From the NCBI RefSeq assembly GCF_017798165.1, contig NZ_CP059068.1:3224001-3288000 (forward strand): a DNA stretch of 64,000 bases, read 5' to 3'. Within the stretch, counting starts at the first letter, position 1. Every line of letters starts with the position of its first letter. A program made the position numbers and the translations under genes. A model generated the notes under the pieces. That model did not search any database and had not been told where the DNA came from. It saw nothing but the letters and a program-made list of their open reading frames with translations. This document shows, piece after piece, positions 25,745 through 34,749 of the stretch. The DNA is from Rhodoferax sp. AJA081-3 (GTDB lineage Bacteria; Pseudomonadota; Gammaproteobacteria; Burkholderiales; Burkholderiaceae_C).

Positions 25745-26908
25745 TCAAGAGGTTTGAAGTTTGCCTGCAAGCCAAACCAACGCCACTGCAGTCAATACCA
25801 CCGGCACCAGCGACCCCCAGTTCAACAGCGCCCAGCCTTGTGTGGTCACCAAGACGCCAGACGCAAACGACGAAATAGCCAACACCGCAAACACGCAGAA
25901 ATTGATGGCCGCCTGGGCGCGGTCTTTTTCTTCGGGTTGGTAGGCACCCAATGCCAGCGTGGTGCTGCCGGTGAAAATGAAGTTCCAGCCCACACCCAGC
26001 AAAAACAGGGCGATGGTGAACTGGTGCAGTTCTACTCCGGACAGTGCGATGGCAATACACGCCAGGTTCAGCACCACACCCACACCCATGACGGGCAGGG
26101 TGCCAAAACGCTTGATCCAGCCGCCGGTAAAAAAGCCGGGTGCAAACATGCCAATGACATGCCACTCCAGCACAAAGGCCGCGTCGTCAAACGACAGGCC
26201 GCATTGCTGCATGGCCAGCGGCGTAGCGGCCATCAGCAGGTTCATGACGCCATAACCCAAAGCGGCACTGGCGCAGGCAACAATAAACACCGGCTGGCGC
26301 ATGATGACCGAAAGGGGCCGCCCGCCGCTCTGCCCGCTGGCTGCGGCCACATGTGTGGGAAAACGTATGAAAGCCATCAGCAACATGGCCAGCAACGCTA
26401 CGCCAGCCAGCACCACATAGGCGCCCGCAAAGGGTACGTCCAGCAGCGTGCGGCTGCGTGCCGCCAGGTTGGGGCCGGCAATGGCGCCGATGAGCCCGCC
26501 GGCCAGCACCATCGAAACGGCTCTTTCGCGTTGGGGTGCGGGCACCAGCTCCGCCGCTGCAAAGCGGTACAGCTGGCCGTTGGCGCTGTAGTAGCCAGCG
26601 ACCACGGTGGCGGCTACCAGGGCCCAGAAGTTTTTGTCCAGCACAGCCCATGCGGACAGGCAGGCCGACGCACATGCCACGGCCAGGCCCAGCTGGAACG
26701 AGATGCGCCGGCCGTACCGGGACTGTGTACGGGCCACCAGCGGTGTGCTGAGCGCACCGCCCACCACGTAGGCCATCACGGGCAAGGTGGCCATCCATCC
26801 AAACGGTGCCAGGCTGAAGCCCACTAGCCCGTTGATGGCAATAAAGGCGACGTTGTTGGTGAGGAAGAGCCCCTGGCACAGTGCCAGCAGCCAGAGGTTG
26901 CGGTTCAT
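25745..26908 (-). CDS. MFS transporter
   Basis: 387 residues from ATG 26908 (MNRNLWLLALCQG); an upstream in-frame extension to 26953 is less likely. It has about twelve hydrophobic segments. The loop after segment 2 carries RTQSRYGRRISFQ, the MFS motif A equivalent. AAELVPAPQRERAVSMVLAGGLIGAIAGP is typical of the drug/sugar exporter-like branch. The substrate cannot be told. It lies downstream of the reductase gene in the same direction but beyond a strong hairpin (26992-27014), so separate transcription is likely. Confidence 0.85.
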   Translation of the reverse strand: MNRNLWLLALCQGLFLTNNVAFIAINGLVGFSLAPFGWMATLPVMAYVVGGALSTPLVARTQSRYGRRISFQLGLAVACASACLSAWAVLDKNFWALVAATVVAGYYSANGQLYRFAAAELVPAPQRERAVSMVLAGGLIGAIAGPNLAARSRTLLDVPFAGAYVVLAGVALLAMLLMAFIRFPTHVAAASGQSGGRPLSVIMRQPVFIVACASAALGYGVMNLLMAATPLAMQQCGLSFDDAAFVLEWHVIGMFAPGFFTGGWIKRFGTLPVMGVGVVLNLACIAIALSGVELHQFTIALFLLGVGWNFIFTGSTTLALGAYQPEEKDRAQAAINFCVFAVLAISSFASGVLVTTQGWALLNWGSLVPVVLTAVALVWLAGKLQTS

Positions 26909-26991
26909 GTGCCCAGTGTACGTGGCACTTGGGTGTGGCAACGCCTGTGGCAACCCCTAGCAAAAGAACGGCCGGCACAGGCGCTGTTACG

Positions 26992-27014
26992 GGTGCCCGT
27001 CTGCAGACGGCACC
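26992..27014 (-). terminator. Strong hairpin after the acyl-reductase gene
   Basis: GGTGCC and GGCACC flank the self-complementary GTCTGCAGAC, with a one-base bulge, about ten bases after the reductase stop on the minus strand. There is no T-run, so it is a possible transcript end or stabilising hairpin. Confidence 0.45.
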
Positions 27015-27023
27015 GCTGTAGCC

Positions 27024-29333
27024 TCAGGCTGTGGCAACCGCCTTGCGTGGTGCTGCCTTTTTGGCCACGGCTTTCTTGGCAGCGACGGGAGCCGCTACCG
27101 CCTTCTTGGCCGGGGCTTTTTTGGCTACCGGTTTGGCAGCGGTTTTGGTGGCGGTGGTCTTTTTGGCGGGCGTTGCATCAACTTTTTTGACAGCTGGTTT
27201 AACCGGCGCTTTGGTCGCTGCTTTGGCGGGCGCCTTTGCGGGTGTTTTGGTACCTGCTGCTTTTTCCGCTACCGGTTTGACCGCCTTGGCGGCACCGCCA
27301 TCCTTCCAGGTCAGCCGTGCTTTCTTGGCCAGGGTTACCACCTTGGCAATGGCTTCGTCCGAGAACACGCCGTTGACGCCGGAAATGGCGGCCAGTTTCA
27401 TGCCGTGCTTGAGGCCCAGCTTGTAGATTTCCTTGACCTTTTCCCACTCGGTGTCGCGGCCTACGGTGAAAACTTCAAAGCGACCTTCCAGCGCCAGCAC
27501 AATGGTTTCGGCCAGGCAGGCGTAGACCACATTCGGTGGCAGGCCGATGCTCTTCAGGCCCTTGACCTTGGTGGGCAGGTCGATCTCACCGGACTCGATG
27601 ACCAGCACGTCGGGGCGTTTGGCCACATCGGATGCGGGCAGGTCCAGCGGACGCGCCACGTCGGTGATCACGCAACCGGGCTTGACACGCATGATGTCCA
27701 GGATCTCCTTGCCAGCGCCGGAGGTGGACGTGACGATCATGTCCATGTCGGCCAGCAGGTCGTTGTAGTCAATCGTGGTGAAGACCTTGGCGTCCGGCGT
27801 TTCCTTCAGGATGGATGCCTTCAGTTCGTCCAGCTTGCTCAGTGTGCGGCCGGCCAGGTAGACCTCGTCAAACGACATGGCCAACAGGCGTGCGCTGACC
27901 GAGCCGATGGAGCCCGAAGCGCCAATCACCATGGTCTTGGCCGCAACCTTTTTGTTGTGGGTGTTGACCTTCAGCAGGCCCATGCGGCGCATGGCGTCGG
28001 CTGCGGCCCACAGCGCGCCCGATGCCGAGTAGCTGTTGCCGGTGGTGATGGGCAGGGTGGAGCGGCGTGCCACGGTGACACCGGCGTCACCCACCACCTT
28101 GGTGAATGCGCCCAGGCCCATGATCTGTGCGCCCATCTTTTCCGCCATCTTGGAGGCCTGCAGCAGGCGGCGGTAGGTGAACTCGGGGCTGCGCGACAGC
28201 ATTTCCTTGGGCGTGCCGCCCACGCTGATCAGCCAGCCTTCGGCCTCGGCGCCGTTGGGCGAGATGATGTTGCACATCTTGCAATACACCATGGGCGGCA
28301 TGTGTGCGGCAAAGGTCTCGACCTTGTCCATCACAAACTTGGGTGTGGACTTGGGGATGGGGAAAGCGTTGCGGATGTAGTTCTGGCTCAGCGGGTGGAT
28401 CACAAACGCAAAGCGGCGGATGTTGCGGAACTTGCCCGTGGGGTGCAGCAGGCGGGGCTTGATGTCCAGCTCGTTCAGGATTTCGTCGAAGTCGTCGTCC
28501 GACACTTCTTCTTGCGGCTTTTCCAGCTTGGCCAGGATCATGGCCTCGATGGTGTTGATACCCACCACTTCGGGGAAGAGTTTGGGCGACACGTCGATCA
28601 CCAGATTGACCTTGCACTTGGTGAAGAAGGCCAGGCGTTCGTCGTCCACCGCCGAGGTGATGATGGTCTTGCCTTCCAGGTTGGTCGCATTGCTGACGGC
28701 CTTGAGTTCGGCAAAGGTGCCCACGATGACGTGGGATTTGGCCACCACATCGGCCACCATGCGGTTTTTGAAGCCGGCCATGGCCGCTTCCAGAATCTGG
28801 CCCGACTTTCCCTGCAGCATGTATTTGCTGCCCTTGGCGTATAGCTCCAGCTGGTCCAGCGAACCGAGCATGGTGGGCGCACCGGTCTGGAACAGGGCGT
28901 CGGCAAAACTCAGGTTCTTGGTGTAGTCGGACATGGCCACGGCCATGTCGTAATTGCGCATGCCCGATAGGAACAGCACCAGGTTGTTGTTGAAGTAGTG
29001 GCCCAGTTCCTTCTGCACGTAACGCACGGCGCGCACCTGCAGCAGACGGCGCAGCGTGGCGCCAGTGGTCACCGGCACACGGGTCACCACGTTGAGCAGG
29101 CGTTGGGTTTCCTTGTTGATGACGGTGCGCAGGCCCACCTGGTAGTGGTCGGGGATTTCACCCAGGCCAATGGCGTCGGCCGTGGCCTGCTGGCGGCGCA
29201 TCAGCTCCCAGGCCTTGCCCGTGTCCTGGTCCGCACCCATGCGGCGCACCGAAAAGGATTGGCCCAAAAACTGGGTCTTGAATTCGAAATCCTGCTTGGA
29301 CGAACCCAATGTCACCGTTACTACTTTTTTCAT
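27024..29333 (-). CDS. Acyl-ACP-reductase-like protein with N-terminal extension and H1-like tail
   Basis: 769 residues from ATG 29333 (GAGGAG six bases upstream). Residues about 310-680 align in pattern with cyanobacterial long-chain acyl-ACP reductase (AAR): FAFVIHPL, MGLGAFTKVV, TLPITTGNSYSASGALW, MVIGASGSIGSVSARLL, a basic AGRTLSKLDEL, CVITDVARPLDL and CLAETIVLALEG. AAR makes fatty aldehydes with NADPH. The N-terminal 300 residues are of unknown function. The last 80 or so residues are Lys/Ala/Pro repeats (KKAPAKKAVAAP, AAKPVAKK) like histone-H1-like or PHA-granule proteins. An Fe-alcohol dehydrogenase gene, also with a Lys/Ala tail, lies just upstream. Fatty aldehyde production is inferred. 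Confidence 0.75.
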   Translation of the reverse strand: MKKVVTVTLGSSKQDFEFKTQFLGQSFSVRRMGADQDTGKAWELMRRQQATADAIGLGEIPDHYQVGLRTVINKETQRLLNVVTRVPVTTGATLRRLLQVRAVRYVQKELGHYFNNNLVLFLSGMRNYDMAVAMSDYTKNLSFADALFQTGAPTMLGSLDQLELYAKGSKYMLQGKSGQILEAAMAGFKNRMVADVVAKSHVIVGTFAELKAVSNATNLEGKTIITSAVDDERLAFFTKCKVNLVIDVSPKLFPEVVGINTIEAMILAKLEKPQEEVSDDDFDEILNELDIKPRLLHPTGKFRNIRRFAFVIHPLSQNYIRNAFPIPKSTPKFVMDKVETFAAHMPPMVYCKMCNIISPNGAEAEGWLISVGGTPKEMLSRSPEFTYRRLLQASKMAEKMGAQIMGLGAFTKVVGDAGVTVARRSTLPITTGNSYSASGALWAAADAMRRMGLLKVNTHNKKVAAKTMVIGASGSIGSVSARLLAMSFDEVYLAGRTLSKLDELKASILKETPDAKVFTTIDYNDLLADMDMIVTSTSGAGKEILDIMRVKPGCVITDVARPLDLPASDVAKRPDVLVIESGEIDLPTKVKGLKSIGLPPNVVYACLAETIVLALEGRFEVFTVGRDTEWEKVKEIYKLGLKHGMKLAAISGVNGVFSDEAIAKVVTLAKKARLTWKDGGAAKAVKPVAEKAAGTKTPAKAPAKAATKAPVKPAVKKVDATPAKKTTATKTAAKPVAKKAPAKKAVAAPVAAKKAVAKKAAPRKAVATA

Positions 29334-29375
29334 CAACTGCTCCTCGTATTCTTTACAACCAGACCGACATCATCA

Positions 29376-30656
29376 TCACTTGGTGGCCGCAGCCTTCTTG
29401 CTCTTTTTAGCGGGTGCAGCGGCGGCAGCCTTGGGGGGCAACGCCTTGCGGATCAGATCTTCACACACTTCTTGCGACATGTAACGCGGCACTGGGTAGC
29501 CGGTGTGGGCTTCCCAGCAAGCGGCCTTGGCCAGTGCGGGAATGTCGGACTCTTTGAGTGCCGCCAGGAAGGTGGGGATGCCCAGGTCGCGGTTGAGCTG
29601 GTCCACGGCGTCCAGGAATTTTTGCGCCAAGGTGTCGTTGTCTTCGTCCTCGGTGCCGATCTTGGCAGCCACGGCCAGCAAGGCCAGGCGGTCGACGATG
29701 GCGGGGTGTGAATACTTCAGCACCAGCGGCAGCATGATGGCGTTGGCCAGGCCGTGGGGCGTGTGGTATAGGCCGCCAAACTGGTGGGCGATGGCGTGGA
29801 CATAACCCACGTTGGCGCGAGTGAAGGCAAAGCCGGCGTAGGTAGAGGCCAGCGACATCTTCTCGCGGGCTTCCAGGTTTTTGCCATCGGTATAGGCCGT
29901 ACGCAGGTTTTCAAAAATCAGGCCGACTGCCGACAAGGCCATGCCATCGGAGTACGGCGTGGTCCAGTTGCCTACAAAGGCTTCAATGGCGTGGGTCAGC
30001 GCGTCGATGCCCGTAGCCGCGGTGATGTGGGGCGGCAGGCCGGTCATCAGCGACGGGTCCAGCGCGGCCATCTTGGGCACCATGCGGGGGTCTACGATGA
30101 CCAGTTTCTTGTGGTTGACGGGGTCGGAGATCACGGCCGCCACCGTCACTTCAGAGCCGGTGCCTGCCGTGGTGGGCACGGCGTAGATCTTGACCGGGGA
30201 GCGTAGGCCCTTGAGGTAACCGGCCAGCTGGTTCAGCGGCTTGGGGTTGTTGGCGGCTACGGCAATGGCCTTGGAGGCGTCCATGCTGGAGCCACCACCA
30301 AAAGCGACGATGGCGTCGCAGCCCTGGTCCTTGTAGAAGTCGATACCCTTTTGCACCAGCGGGATGGGCGCGTCGGGTGTGATCTCGTCAAACACCACAA
30401 ACTGCGCACCACCGGCGGTCAGCGCATCGGTCAGGCCGTTGAGCAGGCCCAGCTTCGAGATGATGCTGTCGGTGACGATGAGGATCTTGCGGTGGCCAAA
30501 CCCGGCGATGGCCTGGCCCAGGCGACCGCTGGAGCCGGGGCCGACCAGCAGGGTTGGTTGGGGGATGGGGATGAAGCGGGTCAGCAGGCCTGCCCCCTTC
30601 ATCAGAGCGCCCAGACCTGTGGAGCGAACGGTGTTGCGCATCGATTCGGTAATCAA
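29376..30656 (-). CDS. Iron-containing alcohol dehydrogenase with Lys/Ala tail
   Basis: 426 residues if it starts at the TTG at 30656 (GGAGA about eight bases upstream); the first ATG is five codons in. Group III ADH marks are VAFGGGSSMDASKAIA, VPTTAGTGSEVT, ITAATGIDALTHAIEA and VHAIAHQFGGLYHTPHG, which hold the Asp and three His metal ligands. The enzyme would interconvert aldehydes and alcohols with NAD(P)H. The C-terminus PPKAAAAAPAKKSKKAAATK is an unusual basic tail like that of the reductase gene 42 bases downstream. The pair could turn acyl-ACP into fatty alcohol. Confidence 0.88.
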   Translation of the reverse strand: MITESMRNTVRSTGLGALMKGAGLLTRFIPIPQPTLLVGPGSSGRLGQAIAGFGHRKILIVTDSIISKLGLLNGLTDALTAGGAQFVVFDEITPDAPIPLVQKGIDFYKDQGCDAIVAFGGGSSMDASKAIAVAANNPKPLNQLAGYLKGLRSPVKIYAVPTTAGTGSEVTVAAVISDPVNHKKLVIVDPRMVPKMAALDPSLMTGLPPHITAATGIDALTHAIEAFVGNWTTPYSDGMALSAVGLIFENLRTAYTDGKNLEAREKMSLASTYAGFAFTRANVGYVHAIAHQFGGLYHTPHGLANAIMLPLVLKYSHPAIVDRLALLAVAAKIGTEDEDNDTLAQKFLDAVDQLNRDLGIPTFLAALKESDIPALAKAACWEAHTGYPVPRYMSQEVCEDLIRKALPPKAAAAAPAKKSKKAAATK

Positions 30657-30756
30657 GAAATGTCTCCTGCAAATGGGCCAAAGGCGTCACTGTAGTATGC
30701 CCATGCAAGCAAGAGTTGGGGCGCCAACCTAGACGCGTACAAACCCTGATGGCCTG

Positions 30757-31593
30757 TCAGGCGGCGAGCGGAACCGCGTGCCAGATACCCGTGGCTGCGG
30801 TTGCCTTGCAATAGTCCGCAAAGTCGCGCGGCGCGCGGCCCAGTGCCTCTTGTACGCCATGGGCCAGGCAGGCGTTGCGTCCATCGAACACCTCTTCACA
30901 CAGGTCGGTGAAGATGTTCGCCAGGTCCGGGCCGACCGCAGGCGTCATCCCGGCACGGAAGGCGTCCAGGCTTATCGGCTCGTAGTGCACGGTTCGCCCG
31001 ATGGCGGCCGACAGCTCTGCGGCGGCCTGCGCAAAGCTCAGCAGACGGGGGCCCGTCAACTCGTACACACGGCCCTGGTGGCGCGCATCGGTCAACGCGG
31101 CCACCGCCACATCCGCAATGTCGTCCACGTCCAGAAACGGCTCCTGCACGTTGCCCGCTGGCAGCGCAACCACGCCCTCCAGTACGGGGTGCAGCAAATG
31201 GCCTTCGCTGAAGTTTTGTGCGAACCAACTGGCGCGCAAGATCGTCCAGGCCAGGCCGCTGGCCTGCACCTTGGCTTCGCAGCGCTGGGCGTGGACTTCA
31301 TTACGGCCCGACAACAGCACCACATGTTGCACACCGGCACGTATAGCAGCCTGCGCCAGCGCCTCCACCTTCTCGGGCGCACCGGGGAAGGCCAGTTCGG
31401 GTGCGTAACAAATATAGGCACGGTGTACGCCTTGCAGTGCTGCGGCCCAGGTGGCGGGTTGGTCCCAGTCAAACGGGATGGAGGATTGGCGTGCGCCCTC
31501 GCGCACGGTGTGGCCCAGGGCCCGCAGTTTTTGGGCGATGCGGCGCCCGGTTTTGCCGGTGGAGCCAATCACCAGGATGGGTGTGTTGTGCAT
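30757..31593 (-). CDS. NmrA-like NAD(P)-binding oxidoreductase
   Basis: 278 residues. The Rossmann opening ILVIGSTGKTGRRIAQ lies at the N-terminus, with a basic GARQSS after strand 2 that favours NADPH. VVLLSGRNEV, WTILRASWFAQNFSEG and VYELTGPRLLSFAQAA are typical of the NmrA/QOR2-like atypical SDR group, which lacks the usual YxxxK active site in many members. It is divergent from an AraC regulator gene (about 138 bases between), which probably controls it. Substrate unknown. Confidence 0.82.
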   Translation of the reverse strand: MHNTPILVIGSTGKTGRRIAQKLRALGHTVREGARQSSIPFDWDQPATWAAALQGVHRAYICYAPELAFPGAPEKVEALAQAAIRAGVQHVVLLSGRNEVHAQRCEAKVQASGLAWTILRASWFAQNFSEGHLLHPVLEGVVALPAGNVQEPFLDVDDIADVAVAALTDARHQGRVYELTGPRLLSFAQAAAELSAAIGRTVHYEPISLDAFRAGMTPAVGPDLANIFTDLCEEVFDGRNACLAHGVQEALGRAPRDFADYCKATAATGIWHAVPLAA

Positions 31594-31731
31594 GGAAGTC
31601 TTTCAAAGAGGTTGTTGTGAACATCCAGTTTATGGAGCTGTTTCGAGACAACCAATGCCTAAAGATCCACCGTTTATTGCTGTTCGTCCAGTTCGGTGGA
31701 TAAACAGTACAAATGGCGCAGAATGCCCACT

Positions 31732-32706
31732 ATGACAAACCTTCCCGTCAACACGCCCGACCTGCTGGGCGAAGCCCTGCACCTGATGCGGCTCAACGGC
31801 ACGCTGTACTGCCGGTCCGAACTCAGCGCGCCCTGGGCGATCGACATGCCGCCGATTGAGGGCTGCATGATGTTCCACATCATCACCGCTGGCCATGCCT
31901 GGCTGGAGGTAGCGGGTGGCGAACCCCGTCTGCAGCAGCCCGGCAGCCTCACCCTCATTCCCCACGGCGCGGGACACCGCATCCGCAGTGACACACAGAC
32001 ACCCGCCGTGGGGCTGTTCGACATACCCGTGGAGCAGGTGAGTGAGCGGTATGAGGTGTTGCGCTACGGCGGCGGGGGCGAAGTCACCCACGCCATGTGT
32101 GGCGCGGTGCGTTTCGACCATGTGGCAGCACAGCGCCTGATTGCCCACCTGCCCAGCGTCCTGCAGGTCGACACCTGGAGTGAAGACGATGCCAGCTGGC
32201 TGAACAGCACGCTGCGCTTCATTGCTAAGGAAGCGGGGGCATCCCGCCCCGGGGGCGAAACCGTGATCACCCGCCTGGCGGACATTCTGGTCATACAGGC
32301 CCTGCGGGTGTGGCTGGACACCGCGCCCGAGGCCCAGATGGGCTGGCTGGCCGCTCTGCGCGACCCACACATTGGCAAGGCCCTGTCGCTGATGCACCGT
32401 GCGCCCGAACAGGCCTGGACGGTAGATGCCCTGGCAGACCAGGTCGCGATGTCGCGCTCGGCCTTCTCGGCACGGTTCACCAGCCTGGTGGGTGAGCCCG
32501 CCATGCAGTACCTGACCCAGTGGCGCATGCACCTGGCGCGTGCGCATCTGCAGCAGAGCCCGGAGCCTTTGGGTCGGGTGGCAGAGCGTTTTGGTTACCA
32601 GTCTGAGCCGGCTTTTGGCCGGGCGTTCAAGCGGGTGTTTGGCGTTTCTCCTGGCAGTGCGCGCCAGCCCGCTGAACCCAGGCCTGTTTTTGCTGCACGC
32701 GCCTAG
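31732..32706 (+). CDS. AraC-family regulator with cupin_6 sensor domain
   Basis: 324 residues from ATG 31732 (upstream in-frame starts at 31696 and 31723 exist). The N-terminal cupin (CMMFHIITAGHAWLEVAGGEPRLQQPGSLTLIPHGAGHRI) is the AraC_binding_2/cupin_6 type. The C-terminal double HTH is WTVDALADQVAMSRSAFSARFTSLVGEPAMQYL and LGRVAERFGYQSEPAFGRAFKRVFGVSPG. It is divergent from the NmrA-like gene; such pairs usually mean the regulator activates or represses its neighbour in response to a small molecule. Confidence 0.9.
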   Translation: MTNLPVNTPDLLGEALHLMRLNGTLYCRSELSAPWAIDMPPIEGCMMFHIITAGHAWLEVAGGEPRLQQPGSLTLIPHGAGHRIRSDTQTPAVGLFDIPVEQVSERYEVLRYGGGGEVTHAMCGAVRFDHVAAQRLIAHLPSVLQVDTWSEDDASWLNSTLRFIAKEAGASRPGGETVITRLADILVIQALRVWLDTAPEAQMGWLAALRDPHIGKALSLMHRAPEQAWTVDALADQVAMSRSAFSARFTSLVGEPAMQYLTQWRMHLARAHLQQSPEPLGRVAERFGYQSEPAFGRAFKRVFGVSPGSARQPAEPRPVFAARA

Positions 32707-32727
32707 GATGGCGTCCGCGGCATGCGG

Positions 32728-33492
32728 TTACACCAGCAAACGGGCCAGCGCCGTCAGCGCGGCCGTTTCGGCGCGCAAGACACGCGGGCCCAGGCTCACG
32801 GGTGCAAAACCACGGGCCATGGCCGCAGCCTCTTCCGCGGCACCCAGTCCGCCTTCTGGTCCGGAGAGAAAGGTCGTGTGTCGCGCCCCGCCATGGGCGG
32901 CCAAGGTGTGCAAGGGGCTAGACCCGGCCGCCAGCGACAACAAACAGCGCACATCCGCACCCGGCACCGGCAGGGATTGCAGCCACGCGGTCAAGGTCTT
33001 GACGCCATGCACCAGCGGCACCCGGTTGCCACCACATTGTTCACACGATGCAACCGCCACACTCTGCCAGTGCGCAATCTTCTTGTCGGCCCGTTCGCCG
33101 GACAGGCGCAACACACTGCGTTCCGTCATCAGCGGCTGGATGCTGGCCACGCCCAGTTCGGTCGCCTTTTCCACCAGCCAGTCCATGCGGTCATTGGCCG
33201 GCATACCGACGGCCAGGTGCACGGTGGCGGCAGACTCGCGTTCGATGGCACTGTGTGCACCCACGCGCACCTGCACGTCGCTGCGGCCCATGTGGGTGAT
33301 GGTGGCTTCAAACTCGCCGCCCAGGCTGTGGCCCGGAGTGCCCGCATCGCATGCCATACCGTAGCGGCCGTTGAACAGTGTGATGCTGTCGCCCGGCTGC
33401 AGGCGCAGCACCTGCACATGCCGCGCAGCGCCCGCGGGCAGCTCCAGCAGTGCTTCACTCGCCAGGGGCACGGGACAGTAGAAACGGGGCAT
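32728..33492 (-). CDS. rsmE: 16S rRNA m3U1498 methyltransferase RsmE
   Basis: 254 residues from ATG 33492 (MPRFYCP); the frame continues upstream only into the repeat and neighbour. The N-terminal PUA-like part has HVQVLRLQPGDSITLFNG. The SPOUT methyltransferase part has MDWLVEKATELGVASIQPL, SERADKK-type basic stretches, ASCEQCGGNRVP and the knot motif FLSGPEGGLGAAEEAA. It methylates U1498 in 16S rRNA. It converges with the AraC gene and is followed upstream by copy 6 of the dispersed repeat. Confidence 0.92.
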   Translation of the reverse strand: MPRFYCPVPLASEALLELPAGAARHVQVLRLQPGDSITLFNGRYGMACDAGTPGHSLGGEFEATITHMGRSDVQVRVGAHSAIERESAATVHLAVGMPANDRMDWLVEKATELGVASIQPLMTERSVLRLSGERADKKIAHWQSVAVASCEQCGGNRVPLVHGVKTLTAWLQSLPVPGADVRCLLSLAAGSSPLHTLAAHGGARHTTFLSGPEGGLGAAEEAAAMARGFAPVSLGPRVLRAETAALTALARLLV

Positions 33493-33499
33493 AGGGATA

Positions 33500-33550
33500 G
33501 TTGCTATTAAATATATAGCTAAATAGTGAGAAAATACGGGGGCTAGAGGC
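33500..33550 (-). repeat. Dispersed 50-bp repeat, copy 6
   Basis: Reverse orientation. The minus strand reads GCCTCTAGCCCCCGTATTTT, then GCTATATATTTAATAGC. It fills nearly the whole gap between rsmE and amgK. Confidence 0.82.
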
Positions 33551-33559
33551 CGATTTTGC

Positions 33560-34681
33560 TTAAGTCCTGCCGTAGGCGAAGACATTGGGCACTTCGATGC
33601 CCTCAATACGTTCCACCAGACGCAGCAGGGGTTTGAGCTCCATGTAACGCCCGCAGGTGGCGCGGATGTAGGCAATAAAGCGTGGTGTGTCTTCCAGGTA
33701 ACCCACTTTGCCGTCGCGGATGGACAGGCGCGCAAAAATGCCGGCAATCTTCAGGTGGCGCTGCAGGCCCATCCACTCCACACCCTTGTAAAACTCGCCA
33801 AAGTCGTCCCCCACCGGCAGGCCAGCCTTGCGGGCCTTAGACCAGTAACGGATGGTGACGTCCAGGCAGAAGTCTTCTTCCCAGCTCAGGAAGGCGTCGC
33901 GCAGCAGGCTGGCGATGTCATAGGTGATGGGGCCGTAGACGGCGTCCTGGAAGTCGAGCACACCCAGGCGGGTAGCCGAGGGTTTGCCGGGTACATGAGT
34001 GGCATCCTCTGAAACCATTAGGTTGCGGGGCATGAAGTCCCGGTGCATAAACACATTGGGCCAGGCCAGGGCGCTGTCGGCCAGGGCGGCAAACGACTTG
34101 TCCAGCACCTGGCGTTGTGCGGCATCCAGGTTGAACTTGCGGTATTCACCGACGTACCACTGGGGAAACAGCTCCAGCTCCCGCATCACAAAGGCGCGGT
34201 CATAGGGCGGCAACACGCCCTCGCGTGAGACCAGCTGCCACTGGATCAGTGTCTCCACGGCATCCAGGTACAGGCCCAACGGGGGCGGGTTATCGGGCTG
34301 GATCACATCCTTCATGGTGTGGGTGCCCAGGTCGGACAGCAGCATGAAGCCGTTGGCCTCGTCCCAGGCCAGCACCTCGGGCACCTTCAGCCCGGCCTGT
34401 GACATCAGTTCGGCCACGGCGACAAAGGGCTTGCACTCACCCTTGTCAGGCGGCGCGTCCATGATGATGCGGGTGGTCGGAGTGCCCGCCACCACGCTGT
34501 CCACCCGCAGGTAGCGGCGAAAACTGGCATCTGCCGAGGCCAGGCGCAGCGTGTTGGCGGCCAGCCCGTGGCTACCCTGTACGCTGGCGAACCAGGTGTC
34601 AAACAGGGCCTGGCGGGCGGGATCGGTCCACTGCGGCGCGTGCAGGGTGGTTGGGGGCAAAGTGCTGGGGATTGGGCTCAT
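33560..34681 (-). CDS. amgK: N-acetylmuramate/N-acetylglucosamine kinase AmgK
   Basis: 373 residues of the aminoglycoside phosphotransferase fold. FRRYLRV, MDAPPDKGECKPFV, the catalytic loop VFMHRDFMPRNLM (HxDxxxxN) and the metal-binding VLDFQDAVYGP match AmgK. That anomeric sugar kinase phosphorylates MurNAc and GlcNAc at C1 in the fosfomycin-bypass cell-wall recycling route. It is divergent from lptD with 68 bases between. In Pseudomonas, amgK lies beside murU next to lptD-surA; here murU is absent from this locus and a murU-like gene is found at 54.2 kb. Confidence 0.88.
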   Translation of the reverse strand: MSPIPSTLPPTTLHAPQWTDPARQALFDTWFASVQGSHGLAANTLRLASADASFRRYLRVDSVVAGTPTTRIIMDAPPDKGECKPFVAVAELMSQAGLKVPEVLAWDEANGFMLLSDLGTHTMKDVIQPDNPPPLGLYLDAVETLIQWQLVSREGVLPPYDRAFVMRELELFPQWYVGEYRKFNLDAAQRQVLDKSFAALADSALAWPNVFMHRDFMPRNLMVSEDATHVPGKPSATRLGVLDFQDAVYGPITYDIASLLRDAFLSWEEDFCLDVTIRYWSKARKAGLPVGDDFGEFYKGVEWMGLQRHLKIAGIFARLSIRDGKVGYLEDTPRFIAYIRATCGRYMELKPLLRLVERIEGIEVPNVFAYGRT

Positions 34682-34749
34682 GGATAATCGATTCTACAAA
34701 GCCACCCAAGATCACCACTAGTGCCGCCTTCCATCCGTTATCTGCTGCC

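Noticed and set aside
25580..26827. 415-codon open frame on the plus strand
   Set aside because: Antisense to the MFS gene, whose membrane segments and motif A are clear on the minus strand.
27030..27300. Separate histone-like gene
   Set aside because: The Lys/Ala-rich stretch is in frame with the reductase and lacks its own start and ribosome site.
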